This document shows, in pieces, positions 51,301 through 63,800 of a DNA stretch of 64,000 nt. The notes under the pieces were generated by a model. It was not told where the DNA came from. It did no database searches and saw only the letters and a list, made by a program, of their open reading frames with translations. Within the stretch, counting starts at the first letter, position 1. Every line of letters starts with the position of its first letter. The stretch comes from Mycteria americana (lineage: Eukaryota > Chordata > Aves > Ciconiiformes > Ciconiidae), in the NCBI RefSeq assembly GCF_035582795.1, contig NC_134366.1:149467519-149531518 (forward strand), in the 5' to 3' direction. Both the position numbers and the translations under genes were made by a program.

Positions 51301-51694
51301 GCGAACCCGCTTTGCAGCTATTCAGTGTCCACCGACCGCCCTGCCGCAGCACCTCTGCTCCGTGCTGCAGTACGGGCTGGCCAGATCGCTCCCAAGGCCT
51401 CATCGTCCAAGGGAGCGGTGCGTTTCATCCCCAGGCTTTAGCTACACATACCTTTACCTAACTAAAGAAGCTGGTGGTTTTTTGATCTTTTAAAATTTGT
51501 CATTCGCCCAGATACTTTCCAGTCCTTACCCCAGAGGAATTCAAACCTGTTGCCAAACTGCTTTTCTCAGTTATTTTTTGTGACCTGCCTGAAGGTGGAG
51601 GAAGCACACACTGAAAACCACTGGAACAAGCGATAGTGGAGGCAGGTATGAAAGACATCTGGTTAAAATGCAAGCAGGAGTACGTGCACAGTGT

Positions 51695-51765
51695 TTTGCA
51701 AAAGCTTCAATTAGTTTAATTGTTTCCGTTGAATTAATGCAATTCTACATTTAGATAAGCTCCAG
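51695..51765. promoter_or_regulatory. AT-rich candidate conserved element
   Basis: The sequence TTCAATTAGTTTAATTG, then GTTGAATTAATGCAATTC and ACATTTAGATAAG, packs several homeodomain-type cores and a GATA core (AGATAAG) into 70 bp within G+C-richer DNA. It may be an enhancer fragment. There is no direct evidence. Confidence 0.22.
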
Positions 51766-54700
51766 AGGTATGACTCTTAAACTAGTTTTCTTAGGAGAGT
51801 ATCAAAGTCTGGATGACTGTTCTTATTTCTGGCTTCCTAACTCTAGACAGAGCTGAAAGGGATGATGCAAAATCATCCCAGCTGGTTTGATGTAACCAGC
51901 ACGCTCTAAACCAAGCGGAGGCACCATCACTTTTTCCCCAGCACATGTTAAACCGGTCCTAGAGGGAAGCTGTCCTAGAGCCAGCTTGCCTTGCCTGGTT
52001 ACAGGATGTTTCAGTGCTCAGACATATGATCAGTTTAGTGGAACGCATCAGCCAAATGTCTTCATGTTGCCTTTAATCAGCAGTAAAGGAAGATTTTTTT
52101 GGTGTGCAATTACATGTTAACACCATTTGACTCAGGCCTTATTCTGTTGCAATTCTAGGAGCTGGTTTTGAGAGCAGAAGCCCCCCAGAAGCTGGCACTG
52201 GTGATGATTGAGGGGAGATGTGCGTGCCAGCCCTGCTCATCCCATCAAGAAGTTATAAGCGTGAAAGTCACCGCAACAAAATGATGGAGCTGTATGAATG
52301 TCATCAGCAGAGGAAACCTGGCAGACCGGGGGCTGCTGGTGCAGTGAGGAAACAGTGAGCCAACGCTTGGGAGCCTCAAAATCCTCACCTAGTGGGCAAG
52401 ATCTTTGACTGTTATTTTTCTGTAATTTGAAAACGTGCTTTAAAAATACACTTGCACAAGGACCAGTCTTTCCTTTACTAATACCACCCCGGTGGGCAGC
52501 CTTTGCAGTAAACCTATCTAGCGTGTTATCATGGAGATGACAGGGTTAAGTTTGTGCTGATGATAGCAGTGTTGTTCGCCAGATACAAGGCAGTTCTGCA
52601 AGGGCACAGTTTGTTACAGGTCCTACACAGGCAGTAGCATCTTAAAATCCGTTTTTGAATTGCAAAGCATGTGGAGAGGTTTGTTCCTTGGAGGTATCTC
52701 TCAAACTGAAGCAAAGCCGGTGGCTTTAAGTCAAACAAATGACATTTGTGTAGATGCTATTGGCTAAATTCAGATTTTAGCTCCTCAAGGAAAATCTGGA
52801 ATAATCCTGTTGAAGGGCTCCAGATTTAAAGTGGTGCCTGCCGTCAGCATGTGGCCTTGCCTCCGCTCTCATGGGAAGGAATGCCTCCAGCGGGACAGAC
52901 CGGCTGCAGCAGGCATCGCCCTGGTTTACGCGGCCTGACCCCAGATGAAGATCAGGCTCTACGTGATGTTGGTGCACACCACGTTTTTTCCATGGCGCGG
53001 CAGCAACTGCCACACGCTGTATTTTGAGCAGCGAGTTGAGAGGATTACTGAGAACAAGCAGCATTGCGCGGGGAGCGTTCCCCCGCTGTGATGCACAGGG
53101 ATTTAGGTATGTAACTCCCGACGCAGCTGCATAATAGACACAATAAACTGGTTTTGCATCAGTCCCTAATGCTTTGTCCAGCTGCCGTCCCTGGAAAGCA
53201 CCGCTCGGCTCTGCAGAGAGGCACTGCAGCCTGCGGGGTAAGCAGGGCCGGACGGGAGCCGTGCCCTCCAAGCGCTGGGTGCAGACGTGATGGGGTGGGG
53301 ATGCTGAACCCCTCCTTGAACCCCCTCCTCCCCAGCTGTGGCCGCCCTGAGAGCTGGTCTGGTCCTGCAGGGAGAAGAAATCCCTTGCAAGAAAACTGCT
53401 GCGCTCCTCAGTGACAGTTTCCGTACTTAAATGGTGGTCTTGCAATTTCTCTAATACTTCTCAAGGCCTCAGCAGTGACCAGGAGTGTCGCTTGATCCCT
53501 GCCCAGCCACCCAGCCATTTCATCCTGTAATTCAGGTTAATGCTCCAAAGAAATACTGTACTTATCCCCATTACACAACCACACGTCAGGCCGTCCTGCC
53601 GGGAGGCGTTTCAGCGCCCGCGTACCTTATTTTAGCATCCACTCTTCTCAAAACTATTAAATTCCTGATGCTGTTTACATCATGTTGATTTATTTTATGA
53701 ATCAAAATGAGGATAATTTCTCAAGGCTATAAGATGTAAAAATCTCTGGGTTAGGACCACATTTTATTTACACTGATTTAAGGCTGCGGCTGTAGCTTAT
53801 TCTTACATTCTTTATCTTTTTTTGCTTTCCTCACTAAGAGGTGTGATCTGTAAATTTTTTTTTTTTTTAATGGCTAGCAGTTTATGGAGAGATTTTAAAA
53901 CGTGAGCAATGCATATGACTACTTATTGTCTGAACTCCCCAAACTTTTAGAAAAGTGCAGCCTGCCGCCTCCTTCTCCTCTTCCCGCGCTCTCCGGCTGC
54001 CGGCATCTGCCTTCCCAGGCTCAGCGCACCGGTGGCTTGACAGGCTCCTTCTTCTTTTTCTCCCACTGCCTACAAGGTGGAACCCCAAATCCCTGCTACA
54101 TGTGTGGGATTTAGGGGAGGAGGACATGCGGGAGGATCTCTGCCAGCTTTCATCTCCCAGGCAGCATCCTCCATCTCCTTCCCCTTTCAAACCCATTGCT
54201 ACTCTTTTGGCAGCAACCACCGAGGAGCTCCTGCTGGGAGCCCCTTTCTTTGCATTTAAGGTGCACGAACTAAAAAATGGAGCCCAGCGGTTGGCAGGAT
54301 GGGTTGGTGCCATACATTAAAGCTTCCTAGAGTATAACTAGCAGAGCGAGGGGAGCTCCTCAGGTGTGCTTTTCCAGTGAGCAGGCTCCTCAGTGCTCAC
54401 CCACGCCTACCCAGGTGGCAGGAACTCACGTGACGATGTTTGTACACAAGTATGTTCATGGTCTATAGTTTACATACTGGTGCTGAGTCAGAATATATTA
54501 GAGTGAAAAGATTTTTCTGCAAACATCTTTGTGTTTCAGGAAGACTTTGCCCTCTGTATTTTGAAAAACACACCACCTGCTCTGCCCAACTTGTGGCCTT
54601 GCTCTCAGACCTTTCCTTCAATCTGCAAACTCTTACATTCTTTTTTCCCCAGCAGCACAGACTCCAGCACAGCAAATTTAAGGCTGCTGACAACAGGCTT

Positions 54701-57412
54701 GCTTTTCTTAGTTACCCTTCTTGGGCCTCTCAGATGTGGCCTGTGACCCCCTGGGGCACAAAGCTACAGGAGGGCCCGCAGCACTAAACCGCATGTCCCA
54801 GAGCAGCAAGCTCTTTCTCCATCAAAAGTTTAGAAGGATGGTTGTCAAACTCGACAGTTGAATTGGTCAGACTCATTGAGAAACTAACTTTACTTCCTCA
54901 AAGTTTGCATTGCAAGCATGCCCTGAGCTTTTCCCAGGCCATCCAGACCGAGATAAGATTTTTTCTGAAGGATGAATAAGCATAGTGACAAGTCTGTAAA
55001 GAAAACAACAGCCAACGGGAAAGGAAAAAAAGTGTGGGAAGCAATGTTTTATTTTTAAATGGTTGAAGCGTGAATGTGCTCAGTTAGGGGGAGACTGTCA
55101 AAAATACAGAGAGGGATTCGGTGCCTAAACACCACTGGTGTTAGCTTGTTGACATTCTCCCGCATTCTCCCCCGTACTTCTGTTCTTGGCTAAAATACAG
55201 CCCAACCCATCAGGCAGCAGGGAGAGAAGGGTGTTCCTCCTGTCCCTCCTGGGACCCTCTGGACAGCCGGCATGGAAACTCCTGGTCTCTCTTTCTTTGA
55301 CGTACGCTACATCCAGCTCCCCTGCACGCTGGAGGGAGATTCCTGGTGGCAACCTGCACCAGGGTTCAGCCTGAGCTTCCAGTACAGGTAGTCCTGGCTC
55401 AGGGCAGAAGGCACTACCCGCTCCTCGGAGATGCCTTCCAGGCCTGGGTTTATGTCGTTCATTCAAATGTGGGTGTAGAAAGACAGGAAAATATTTCATT
55501 GCAGACAAGTTAATGAACTCCCATTTTCAGCCCTTAGTCCTTCAAATAGCAGAACAGGAAATATGAGTAACTTGCAACATCTGACAGAAAAGGAAAGTAG
55601 CTGCTTTGCTCTTTTATGGCCTGTTACCCTATCGAACAATGACGTGAGAATGTGTTGGGACAAACCTGATGAGGTGCTCTCTGCTGTGAGGTGCCTATTA
55701 GGCTGTTTGTTTTTCCCCTCTTTAAAGGTGTCATTTGCCTTACGATGGATCCTGAAAATACCCAAGGTAACCACATGCCCGGCGCTGGCCGAGAACCCCG
55801 AGTAGTGAATTGTTATTGCAAGGTCTGAGAAACCATTTGACATCTGGAAATTATCCACTTTACAAACATATTCTTTATAAAGAAGTAATGCTCTCCAGGT
55901 TTTAGGAGGGCTTTCCAGTACACCACAGGGGAAAAAAAATCTTTTGCAAAAACAGAGCGATTAAGGATTTTAGCTTACACTAGCAACCCTGGCGTGAAGC
56001 ACCTGGCTGGATACTCAGTGCTAAGACTGCTGACAGCTGTGCCACCGTATCCTCCTGCGCTCAGGAGGCTGGTGATGTGCGGTACCCGCATTCAGCTAGC
56101 AGATCAGATGGACCCCAATATCTTCTCGGCTTAACTTGTTTTAGCAATTCAAATCCAGGATGCTCTCTTTGCAATTACCCAGGACAGATATATTTTCTTG
56201 CTGTTCAGGACACGGATAGACTTTTTTATCCCACTCTCCTTTTTCATACTTTAATTGTTTCCATCCTTCCTTACTGGAATTGAACTAAATATATATCTAG
56301 CATGGAAAAGAAAATGAAAAGAGGTGTTTCAGACATATGTGGGAAGATGCAACTAAAAGCCTGCTTTAAAGTGTTTCCAGGTCTCAATCTTAGCTTGAAT
56401 AAAGTTTTGAGAAAAATCTGAAATAATTTTGTAGTATGCTTTGGGGAAGACAGGAGAAATAAGAGTCATCATTCATAGGAAAATCAATGGACGATACAGT
56501 TTTGTGTTAACTCTTCATTTCAGCCACTGAGGAGCATGTATTGATTGAATGGTGCCTTGCTGTGCTGTAGGCTCAGAGCAGATGGATTTCCCAAGATATA
56601 CACAGAGATCAAAAGGAAACTGGGCATCACATGTTAATGAGCAACTGATTACACTGCAAAGAATGTTTTGAAGCTGCTTATCTTCCACTTGTGAACAAGA
56701 CACCTCACTGATTCAAAGCACGTAAAACAATGCTGCAACAGCTTTTATCTCTAAAGTGTTGGAACCAGAGCTGTGCCAGCTCTGATATAAAACCTATAAT
56801 CTAGAAATTAAACCAGATATTGCAGTGCGTATTAGGATTCAGGAAAGGCTTCTATTTCTTTAGGGCTAATAAGACTAATTATAACTCTTACTATGATAAA
56901 AGTTTTTATTTTTAAAAGACACGCACCCTCCTACTTCAGCATGCAGATCAATCTCTTCCTGCAAGTGATGGTAACTGAGACTGCATGAGAGCGTAATACA
57001 CCATGGTAAGCATTATTTTGGATAACCAGCCCCAGGATATAATCTCTTCCTAAACCTACCCGCCTGCGCAAGATTGTACCCTGATGACATTGACGTGAAT
57101 GGTCTTCCCAGGAAGGGCCAGGCAGCTACCACAATCTGCTGTAGCAATTTGTACACTTCTTCTTACCAGCATCCTGAGCAGCCCGCTCTCCTAGATAAGG
57201 AGTTTGATGCTAAATTCAACCTTCCTGTCTCTGGTAGCTGCTTCCCCCTTCCTGTGAAATGCTGTTTACATTGGGGTGGTCAGGACACGGGCTTCCGAGC
57301 ACAGTCAGATTGCTGACTATTCCAAAGCTTCTTTGCAATAGCTGAAAGATGTATGCTCACTGTATTTAATTACCATCACATATAGTGCATTGTCTTAGAG
57401 TAAGGCTATTTT

Positions 57413-57446
57413 AAATAGAGATTTAATAGAGATTTAAATAGAGATT
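57413..57446. repeat. Tandem AAATAGAGATTT repeats
   Basis: Three imperfect copies of a unit close to TTAAATAGAGA follow one another. It is a small AT-rich minisatellite. Confidence 0.8.
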
Positions 57447-57754
57447 GAAAAATTCTATGGCTGCTTTATAAATATCCTACCACTGTTCAAGAGCTACTTA
57501 ACATTTTTTCCCCTCTGTAGACAACCACATTTTTAAATAGATGTATCTAAGGTACTTGGAGCTAGGAAATTATGCAGTTATTTGACCAGTATGAAAATGT
57601 CTCCCTCCTCTCTGCCTCCCAGTTCTTTAGTATAAGCTCCGAGGCTGTAAGGGTTTCAGTTTCACTAAACTCTCATGAAAAACTTCAAGATCATTTGCTT
57701 ATATTTGAATAACAGTTATAAACCACTGAGGTTTATAAGAGGATTTTAGCAGCC

Positions 57755-57845
57755 CTGAATATCTTAGCTCTTATATCTAAACCTAATATCTGACTATAAT
57801 ATCTAAATATAATATCGGACTATCTTAGCTCTTGTATCTAAAACA
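57755..57845. repeat. AT-rich duplication with 61-bp period
   Basis: TATCTTAGCTCTTATATCTAA near 57760 recurs with one change at 57821. Between the copies, AATATCTGACTAT and AATATCGGACTAT form a shorter nested repeat. Confidence 0.8.
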
Positions 57846-58697
57846 TATCACCAGGGAATAGGTTTCAAAATACTGCAGGAAACCCTTCTTACAAATTTTA
57901 GCGGAAAAACCCCCAAACCCAAACGAACCACACTCAGCTCCCGTGTTCCACAGCATCCTCATGTGGAAGTGAGCAGGCACCGTCTGAGGATGAAGTCCCT
58001 CCTGCACTTTGCTTCCCTATGCAGCTCAGGTTCCTGGGATGGAAGTGGCTGAAGGGCAGTGGATGGGGGGTGGGTTCAGCCCCCTCTTCTGGGCCAGCCC
58101 CTGGAACTGCAGTCCTAAAAGACTCCTAGAAAGGACACCTCCCATACGAATTTGGTCTTTGCTTTTGGCAATTTTTTGTGGGCATTTGAACTTCTCCCTA
58201 CAGCATGCTATTTTTGTTTCTTCCACTTAGGTGTGTCTTCTTTAGTTTAGAAGCAAACAAAAAACAATGGCTTCTTTCTTGCCTGAAAAAAAGTTTTCAC
58301 AAAGCTTTTCTATACGCAGCCTCTCACAGTGTGCTACTCAGCCTTGCTTGTTCCTGTTTTCTCTACTAAAACTTTTTTGTCAACTATTTCTCCTGTTACA
58401 GAGAAGTAAGTAAGTAAAAAATGAAGTGTTACAGAGATCACTCACTTACGGTGTCACTAGGCTAAATTTAGATGATACGCCCTATTTTACCTGTAAAATA
58501 AGCAAACTCTAGTTTCACAGTTTAGATATGTTTGTGCTTCTAGTTAAAAGCATGTCATCACTTCTCCAGAAATAGACACAACTTCACTGGTTATCGGAGA
58601 TCACATTTACTTCCATCCACTATAAATCTGCTTTGTACATTCATACTTACTGGATTCCCAAAGGACCAGAAGAGCGTTCAAGCTAAAAGAACCAGTC

Positions 58698-58740
58698 TGT
58701 GTGTGTGCGTGCACACACACGTGTGTGTGTGTGTGTGTGT
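58698..58740. repeat. Alternating purine-pyrimidine tract with palindrome
   Basis: Forty-three bases alternate purine and pyrimidine without a break. The first part is a perfect inverted repeat, GTGTGTGTGC (58699-58708), GT, GCACACACAC (58711-58720), followed by ten GT units. Such sequence can adopt Z-DNA and extrude a cruciform, and its length is usually polymorphic. Confidence 0.95.
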
Positions 58741-59184
58741 TCATGGGAGGCAGGGTGTTTGCAAACGTGCAGCGGACACAGCTCTTTAAAACTCACTCTT
58801 CCCCAAAACCTTATCCAGGGCTCACGGCCGATGAACTGCAGGATGCAGGGCTTTGGACGATTCTCACTGTCGTTACTCAGACTGCTCTACAGCATCTCCG
58901 GTCTTCCGCATGGCTTTCTGACATAGAAACAACGTTTTGGTATTTCTAAATCTTGGCCTTTTACCATTTTCTTTTTAAGATCTTCCATCTTTTCACATCT
59001 TGGGCGATGCGCTATATAAATTTTGTATTGGACATTATGACATCCTAAAGTACACAACCTCTACTTGCCAAAACTGCTTAACGTTTTCAGGGAAAATTAA
59101 TTTGGGCAGGGTGAAAGGTAAATCCTGAAGACAATTTAGTTCTTCCACTGATGTTGTTAGAGGATAAACATACATACACTTCTG

Positions 59185-59214
59185 TACACACACCCACACA
59201 CCCACCCACCCACC
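59185..59214. repeat. CA/CCCA simple repeat
   Basis: ACACACACCC then ACACACCCACCCACCCACC is a short purine-poor microsatellite ending before a T run. Confidence 0.9.
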
Positions 59215-60392
59215 ATTTTTTTTACGCTTCTTTAGCTGACAGCTAAAAAAGTTAATCTGCTTCAGTATTGGTCAAGGACCACTTGAGGACCGTTTGGATG
59301 AAGTCACACAAAAATCAAATGGAGTGGCCACAGATGTGGCTACCCCACTTATAATTACACTATTAGAAAACAAATGCAAGAAGCCTCGGTCCGTTGAATG
59401 TAAACCTTCATTATTACAGAAAAAAGAAGTAGGAGCTTGTCTTAGTGAAGCAGAAGCCTGAAGTATAACACTCCGCAGTGTTGCTCTGCCCTCTGCAGAC
59501 TAGATCGTACAATCACATCTTAGCCCAAATTACATTTAAAGCACTACAGAATAAAAGTTTTCAATGTGAAATAAACATATATGGACACTACCTTCTAACG
59601 GTGCACTGTGACACTGCAAGTTGTAAGTAAGGTAAGTAAGTCAGGAGTACTCCTGAGGCAGTGGGTGTTTTCTGCGTGTTGTCACCAAGTCCACACTGCC
59701 CACGAAGTCTGGGAAGTAATTACTGCCTGAACAGCACCAACACCTGGAGTCCAAATTCAGAATGGAGTATAGGAAATATTTATGTCTATTACTCTAATGT
59801 ACGCCACGCAGCATTTCTTCATGATGGAGAAACAAGATCTGTTGTAGAGCAACTTCTTCTTGGTACTAAGAACAGCTTTCTACAGCAAGATCCAGGGGAT
59901 AGCAAATGCTGCGATTCCTTGATTGATCTCCCTCTTTGAAGTGACCACTAAGATGGTAGTGACAACCTGCCTTGACTGATACACAAAGGTACCAGCATCC
60001 CACGGTGCAAGAAGTTTAGCTATATGCCACCTTCCACAGCAGCTGGCTCCACCTTTTGTTCTAAGTAAACATCCAAGAAATGTGGTAAATGCATCTACCT
60101 TTATGAGTTCTCTACAATTTAATGTGCTCTCCTCATGTTATCTGGTAAAGAATGCTAAAGCTCATTTACTTCTCAGATATTATTTGCTACATCCCCACTG
60201 ATGTGAGAAAACACACACAACAGTACTTACTGTTTCTTATGAGCTGGACTACGTTTTTGTATTAAGGGCATTTCATAACCCTTCTGAGACAGAAAACATG
60301 GTCCTACATAATTTTCACAAGGCTTCTCTTGGATAGGAACAACACAATAGAATTTACACAACACACAGTTCAGATTTGTTCCAACCTTTTGT

Positions 60393-60398
60393 TTTATT
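60393..60398 (-). terminator. Minus-strand polyadenylation signal candidate
   Basis: On the minus strand this reads TTCAATAAAACAAAAGG, followed about 30 bases later by CTGAACTGTGTGTTGTGT, a good GU-rich downstream element. It could be a distal end for the convergent transcript proposed from 60797. Confidence 0.4.
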
Positions 60399-60796
60399 GA
60401 AGTGCTGACATTTGAAAAATACTCTCCTCAAAGCACACATGCCAAGTCCCAGGCATCGTATGTGGCCCTCACAAACAGGCAGCACCTGACACTGCTTTAC
60501 TCCAGCCCCTTCCAGGTTGGCCTGTCTGCAGTTACTGGGTGTCACACAACAGACAAAACTGGTCAAGTCTTCTGCAAAAAGAGCCTGGCAGGAAGGAAAA
60601 TTTGCCTACACAGCTCCCAGCACAGTCCCTCTCCTACTGTGTGACTACCACATGTGCTGGTTACATGACCCAAAGACTCACATGTCAGGAAACAAGAGAA
60701 GTGAGCCGTCTTTCAACAAGCGGCAGCTTCCAGTGCCTAGCATTTTCGGAATGCCTTCAGTACAAAACTGAAATGGGTGTTCAGAGAAACAAAATC

Positions 60797-60802
60797 TTTA
60801 TT
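60797..60802 (-). terminator. Minus-strand polyadenylation signal candidate
   Basis: On the minus strand the text reads TTGAATAAAGATTTTGTTTC, a canonical AATAAA with T-rich sequence downstream. It is the best mRNA-end candidate in the last 5 kb and points to a gene transcribed leftwards from beyond the window. Confidence 0.4.
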
Positions 60803-63800
60803 CAATTTTATACAATGCAGAGCTTGCAATATGTAATGCTATTATGCTTCCGTACGTTAAATTTTACGGCAGGGCAAGATCCTTAATAATTACTGTTCTG
60901 AGCTATATTCAGCATCTGGGTTGGACACCCTCCATAGTTTGCAGGTATAAACAAGAGAAATATAGTTAGAACAGCACATTAAAATTTGATAAAGAAAACC
61001 TATCAAAATGTACTATGTACATCATAATTGGATTCCTATCCAGAAGTACTGCAGGAACACAGATTTAGAAGAGCTGGCATGACATTAAACCACTGACTAC
61101 ATTTCCAAGTGAATGCTTTTGCGTAAATTCTCATTTTGTCATCCTTCATTGCTTTTGTTTTCTTGAGGGATCTGCTGCAGACTAATGCTGCAGGCTAGAA
61201 AATTTCCAAGCATATCACCCTAGCAAAATGAAAGTCTCAAGTTTTCGCCTTGCCCATTTCACAAACAGAAATGGTATTATTTCTTCCAAAGCAAAAAACT
61301 GGAGGAAAACAATGGTCACATTTATACTTGGCAAAACTGTTCTCCAGTACTTCCGTTTGACAACAGCTGAATGGCATTCTTAAACAAAATTCTTTACATA
61401 ATCCCTGCTATCTCAGATAACCGACACAGAAGTATCACTTAGGATCTGGGCTACATCTTGAAAACCTTGTGCAATCTTACAATACCTTCATCAAATGAAC
61501 ATCCAAGCCCCAATTTTACTTTTCTTTACATTCTTTTCATTTGAGGACGTTGGAGTGGTTTGTAACATGTAACTGAAGAAAGCATGGGAAGGGAAATCAA
61601 ATACCTAATACCACTCCTCTTTCCAACAAAATAATTATATTTAATGACATAGTAACTATTCTCAGATCTAGAAATATGCTAAATTCTGTAATGAGAACCA
61701 ATACAACAAGCATTATTTCCACACATGTTTAAAACTTCACTTGGACAAAGAGCTGTCATGTCCCACCATTCTGACCAAGGCCAGAAACAAGTAACTACAC
61801 TTGAATAAACATGATGATTTCAGGGGAATGCACAGGTTTCCACTTACATTTACCAATTAAGATTCTCTTCTAACATTTTCAGTGCTTGGAGTGCAGCCTT
61901 AATGGCGTTAGTGATACAGTTGCCTGACAACTCTATCCAGAAGGAAAACTCCCTTTCTACAACTCTCCAGACTAACCGAAGACTGAGGGATGAGGTGACC
62001 TAGGAGAAATGCTGACTGTTGTTGTGAACAGATATTGGTGTTAATCCTTTTTGCTTCTCCTACACTCTTAGTCCTTTTGTCTCAATTCCTTCCTAGCCTC
62101 CACTTTTCAAGTGCTGCAGGCTGTCTTCTTGTCATAAAAATCACTAGAATGGAGGTCTTGAACTTTTGTTTCCGCACAGTTTGCGCCACACACTTGGTAG
62201 TGCAAACTGTTCCAGAGGGGGTGACTATTTCTGTTGCTTTGTTTAAAACAGGGTACAGGAGACATGCTCCTTTTCCAAGTCACGCAAGAGTTGGTGTTAT
62301 GAACTAAGATGGGTGTTAGGATTTTCCCTGTTTCCTGCTCACAAGTTTCAAGCCTAACTTGTTCCCTACATTGTGGCACAAGTTCCAGTGCAAATCCAGG
62401 CCAAAAGAGCATACTGTGGGGCTACTTGGTCATCAGTTTCAAATGGCCTTGGAACAGGCAAGACAAGGCAACTTAGCACTTTTTGAAATGCATTCTTCTT
62501 CTTCAAGAAGAATGGAAAGTAGGCTGCTGCTTCTCTAGAGCTTGTTAATAAATTACATACTACTGCTGGGTTCTTCTCTTACCATTAGCACCGATGTTCT
62601 CTGGGAATGGCAATCGCTCAGGCCCACCTGAAGAAAACCCAGGAGCACTTACTGCTTACAGTCCACACGGGGGCTATCTCTTCACAAAGAACAGAAAAGC
62701 AAGCAGACCTCTTCCAGTAGCTTACTGAGCATTTATCAACTGGTCTCTGCGTCTCTCTGTCTCCTGAACCTGCAGTTTTAGACTCTAGCAGTTGAAACTT
62801 CAGCCTGAAACACCAATTGCATAGAAAACAATACACGACCCTAAATATGTCTATACCATTATGCCAGGTAGTACCTCTCCAAAGCCAACTCACCTCTGAA
62901 CCTACTAGCAAGGCCGCATGTGGCACTGGAACAGGCACTCTATAGAGCACTGAAGCACCACGTACGTAAGCACTGCCAGGCCTCCCAGGCACACTGCTGG
63001 TCCTCTGCGGGTTCTAAAAAAACACTCATGGAGGGCAGGTGAGCACGATGCAGAGTACATTATACCTCTGGTCACTGCTGGGATCTGCTCTTTCAGAGGG
63101 GTACAAAGTGACAGATTCGAGAGATGACCTCTATAAGAAAGACCATGGTTTTGGAAAAGCTCAGAAAAAGAACAGACTGACAATGTACAGATCAGGGCCG
63201 TGAGCAAAACTTCGCAAAAAAAGAAATGGCTCTGTATAGCTAGAATTGCACAAAGTAATTAATTTTGAATTTATCTGTACAGTATCACATACTGCATAGC
63301 AAAAATACTGACAGACTTCCCATTTTGAGACACTTTTCAATGCAGTAATTGCTAGGACTGGTAATCCTTTCCTTCCTCTCTGCCTGCCCAAACCCCAAAT
63401 CCATCTCCTGTGTTATTTATACATAATGAAAAGAAAGAGCTCATAAACTATAGCGACATTAACTGTAATCAAGACAATTCACCAAGTAACATCATACTGG
63501 AAGTAGTTTTACAACGTTATTGGGGGAAGGGAATGTGTTGAAACAGGACAGTTACACTTCCAGCATATGTAGTATTTTGAAGTGAAGCTGAAGTGAAAGC
63601 TAAGTGAAACTGAAAAAAATCCAAATTTGAATGTCAGTGGGGATACATATTTTCTCACTCTTAAAAGCCTGAGCCTTTTTGTCCCCTGAAAATATTGATA
63701 GAAATGTCATAGACTCTTCAGAATCTCTTTAAAATTGCACAATATTTAACAATTGCATAATAACTTGTTCACCTCTTGCAGTCAAGGCTGAAGGGAAGTC

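Larger units (their letters stand above)
36706..55000. other. G+C-richer non-coding block
   Basis: From about 35 kb to 55 kb the base composition is clearly richer in G+C than on either side, and stops are rarer by chance, so many frames of 100-220 codons appear on both strands and overlap each other. None has a recognisable domain, and the overlapping frames in all phases show no single favoured one. No CpG island as dense as the one at 8.7-9.7 kb is seen. Possible non-coding RNA genes cannot be excluded. Several AT-rich patches and small tandem repeats inside it are listed separately. Confidence 0.5.
55001..60360. other. AT-rich non-coding region, no gene recognised
   Basis: Base composition returns to AT-rich. 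No open frame has a recognisable domain or persuasive splice context. The region holds two AT-rich tandem repeats near 57.4 and 57.8 kb, the alternating purine-pyrimidine stretch at 58.7 kb and a CA/CCCA repeat at 59.2 kb, listed separately. Confidence 0.5.

Noticed and set aside
52777-53445. 222-codon minus-strand frame
   Set aside because: Composition is not protein-like and no homology is recognised. The last part passes through ordinary AT-rich sequence without codon bias.
62618-62992. Minus-strand 124-codon frame with a consensus-like donor (GAG|GTGAGT) at 62893 and a T-rich acceptor near 63016
   Set aside because: The enclosed segment does not match CFAP418 or any protein I recognise. 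The open frame continues through the donor, and single good splice sites are common by chance. It could be a non-coding exon but is not supported.
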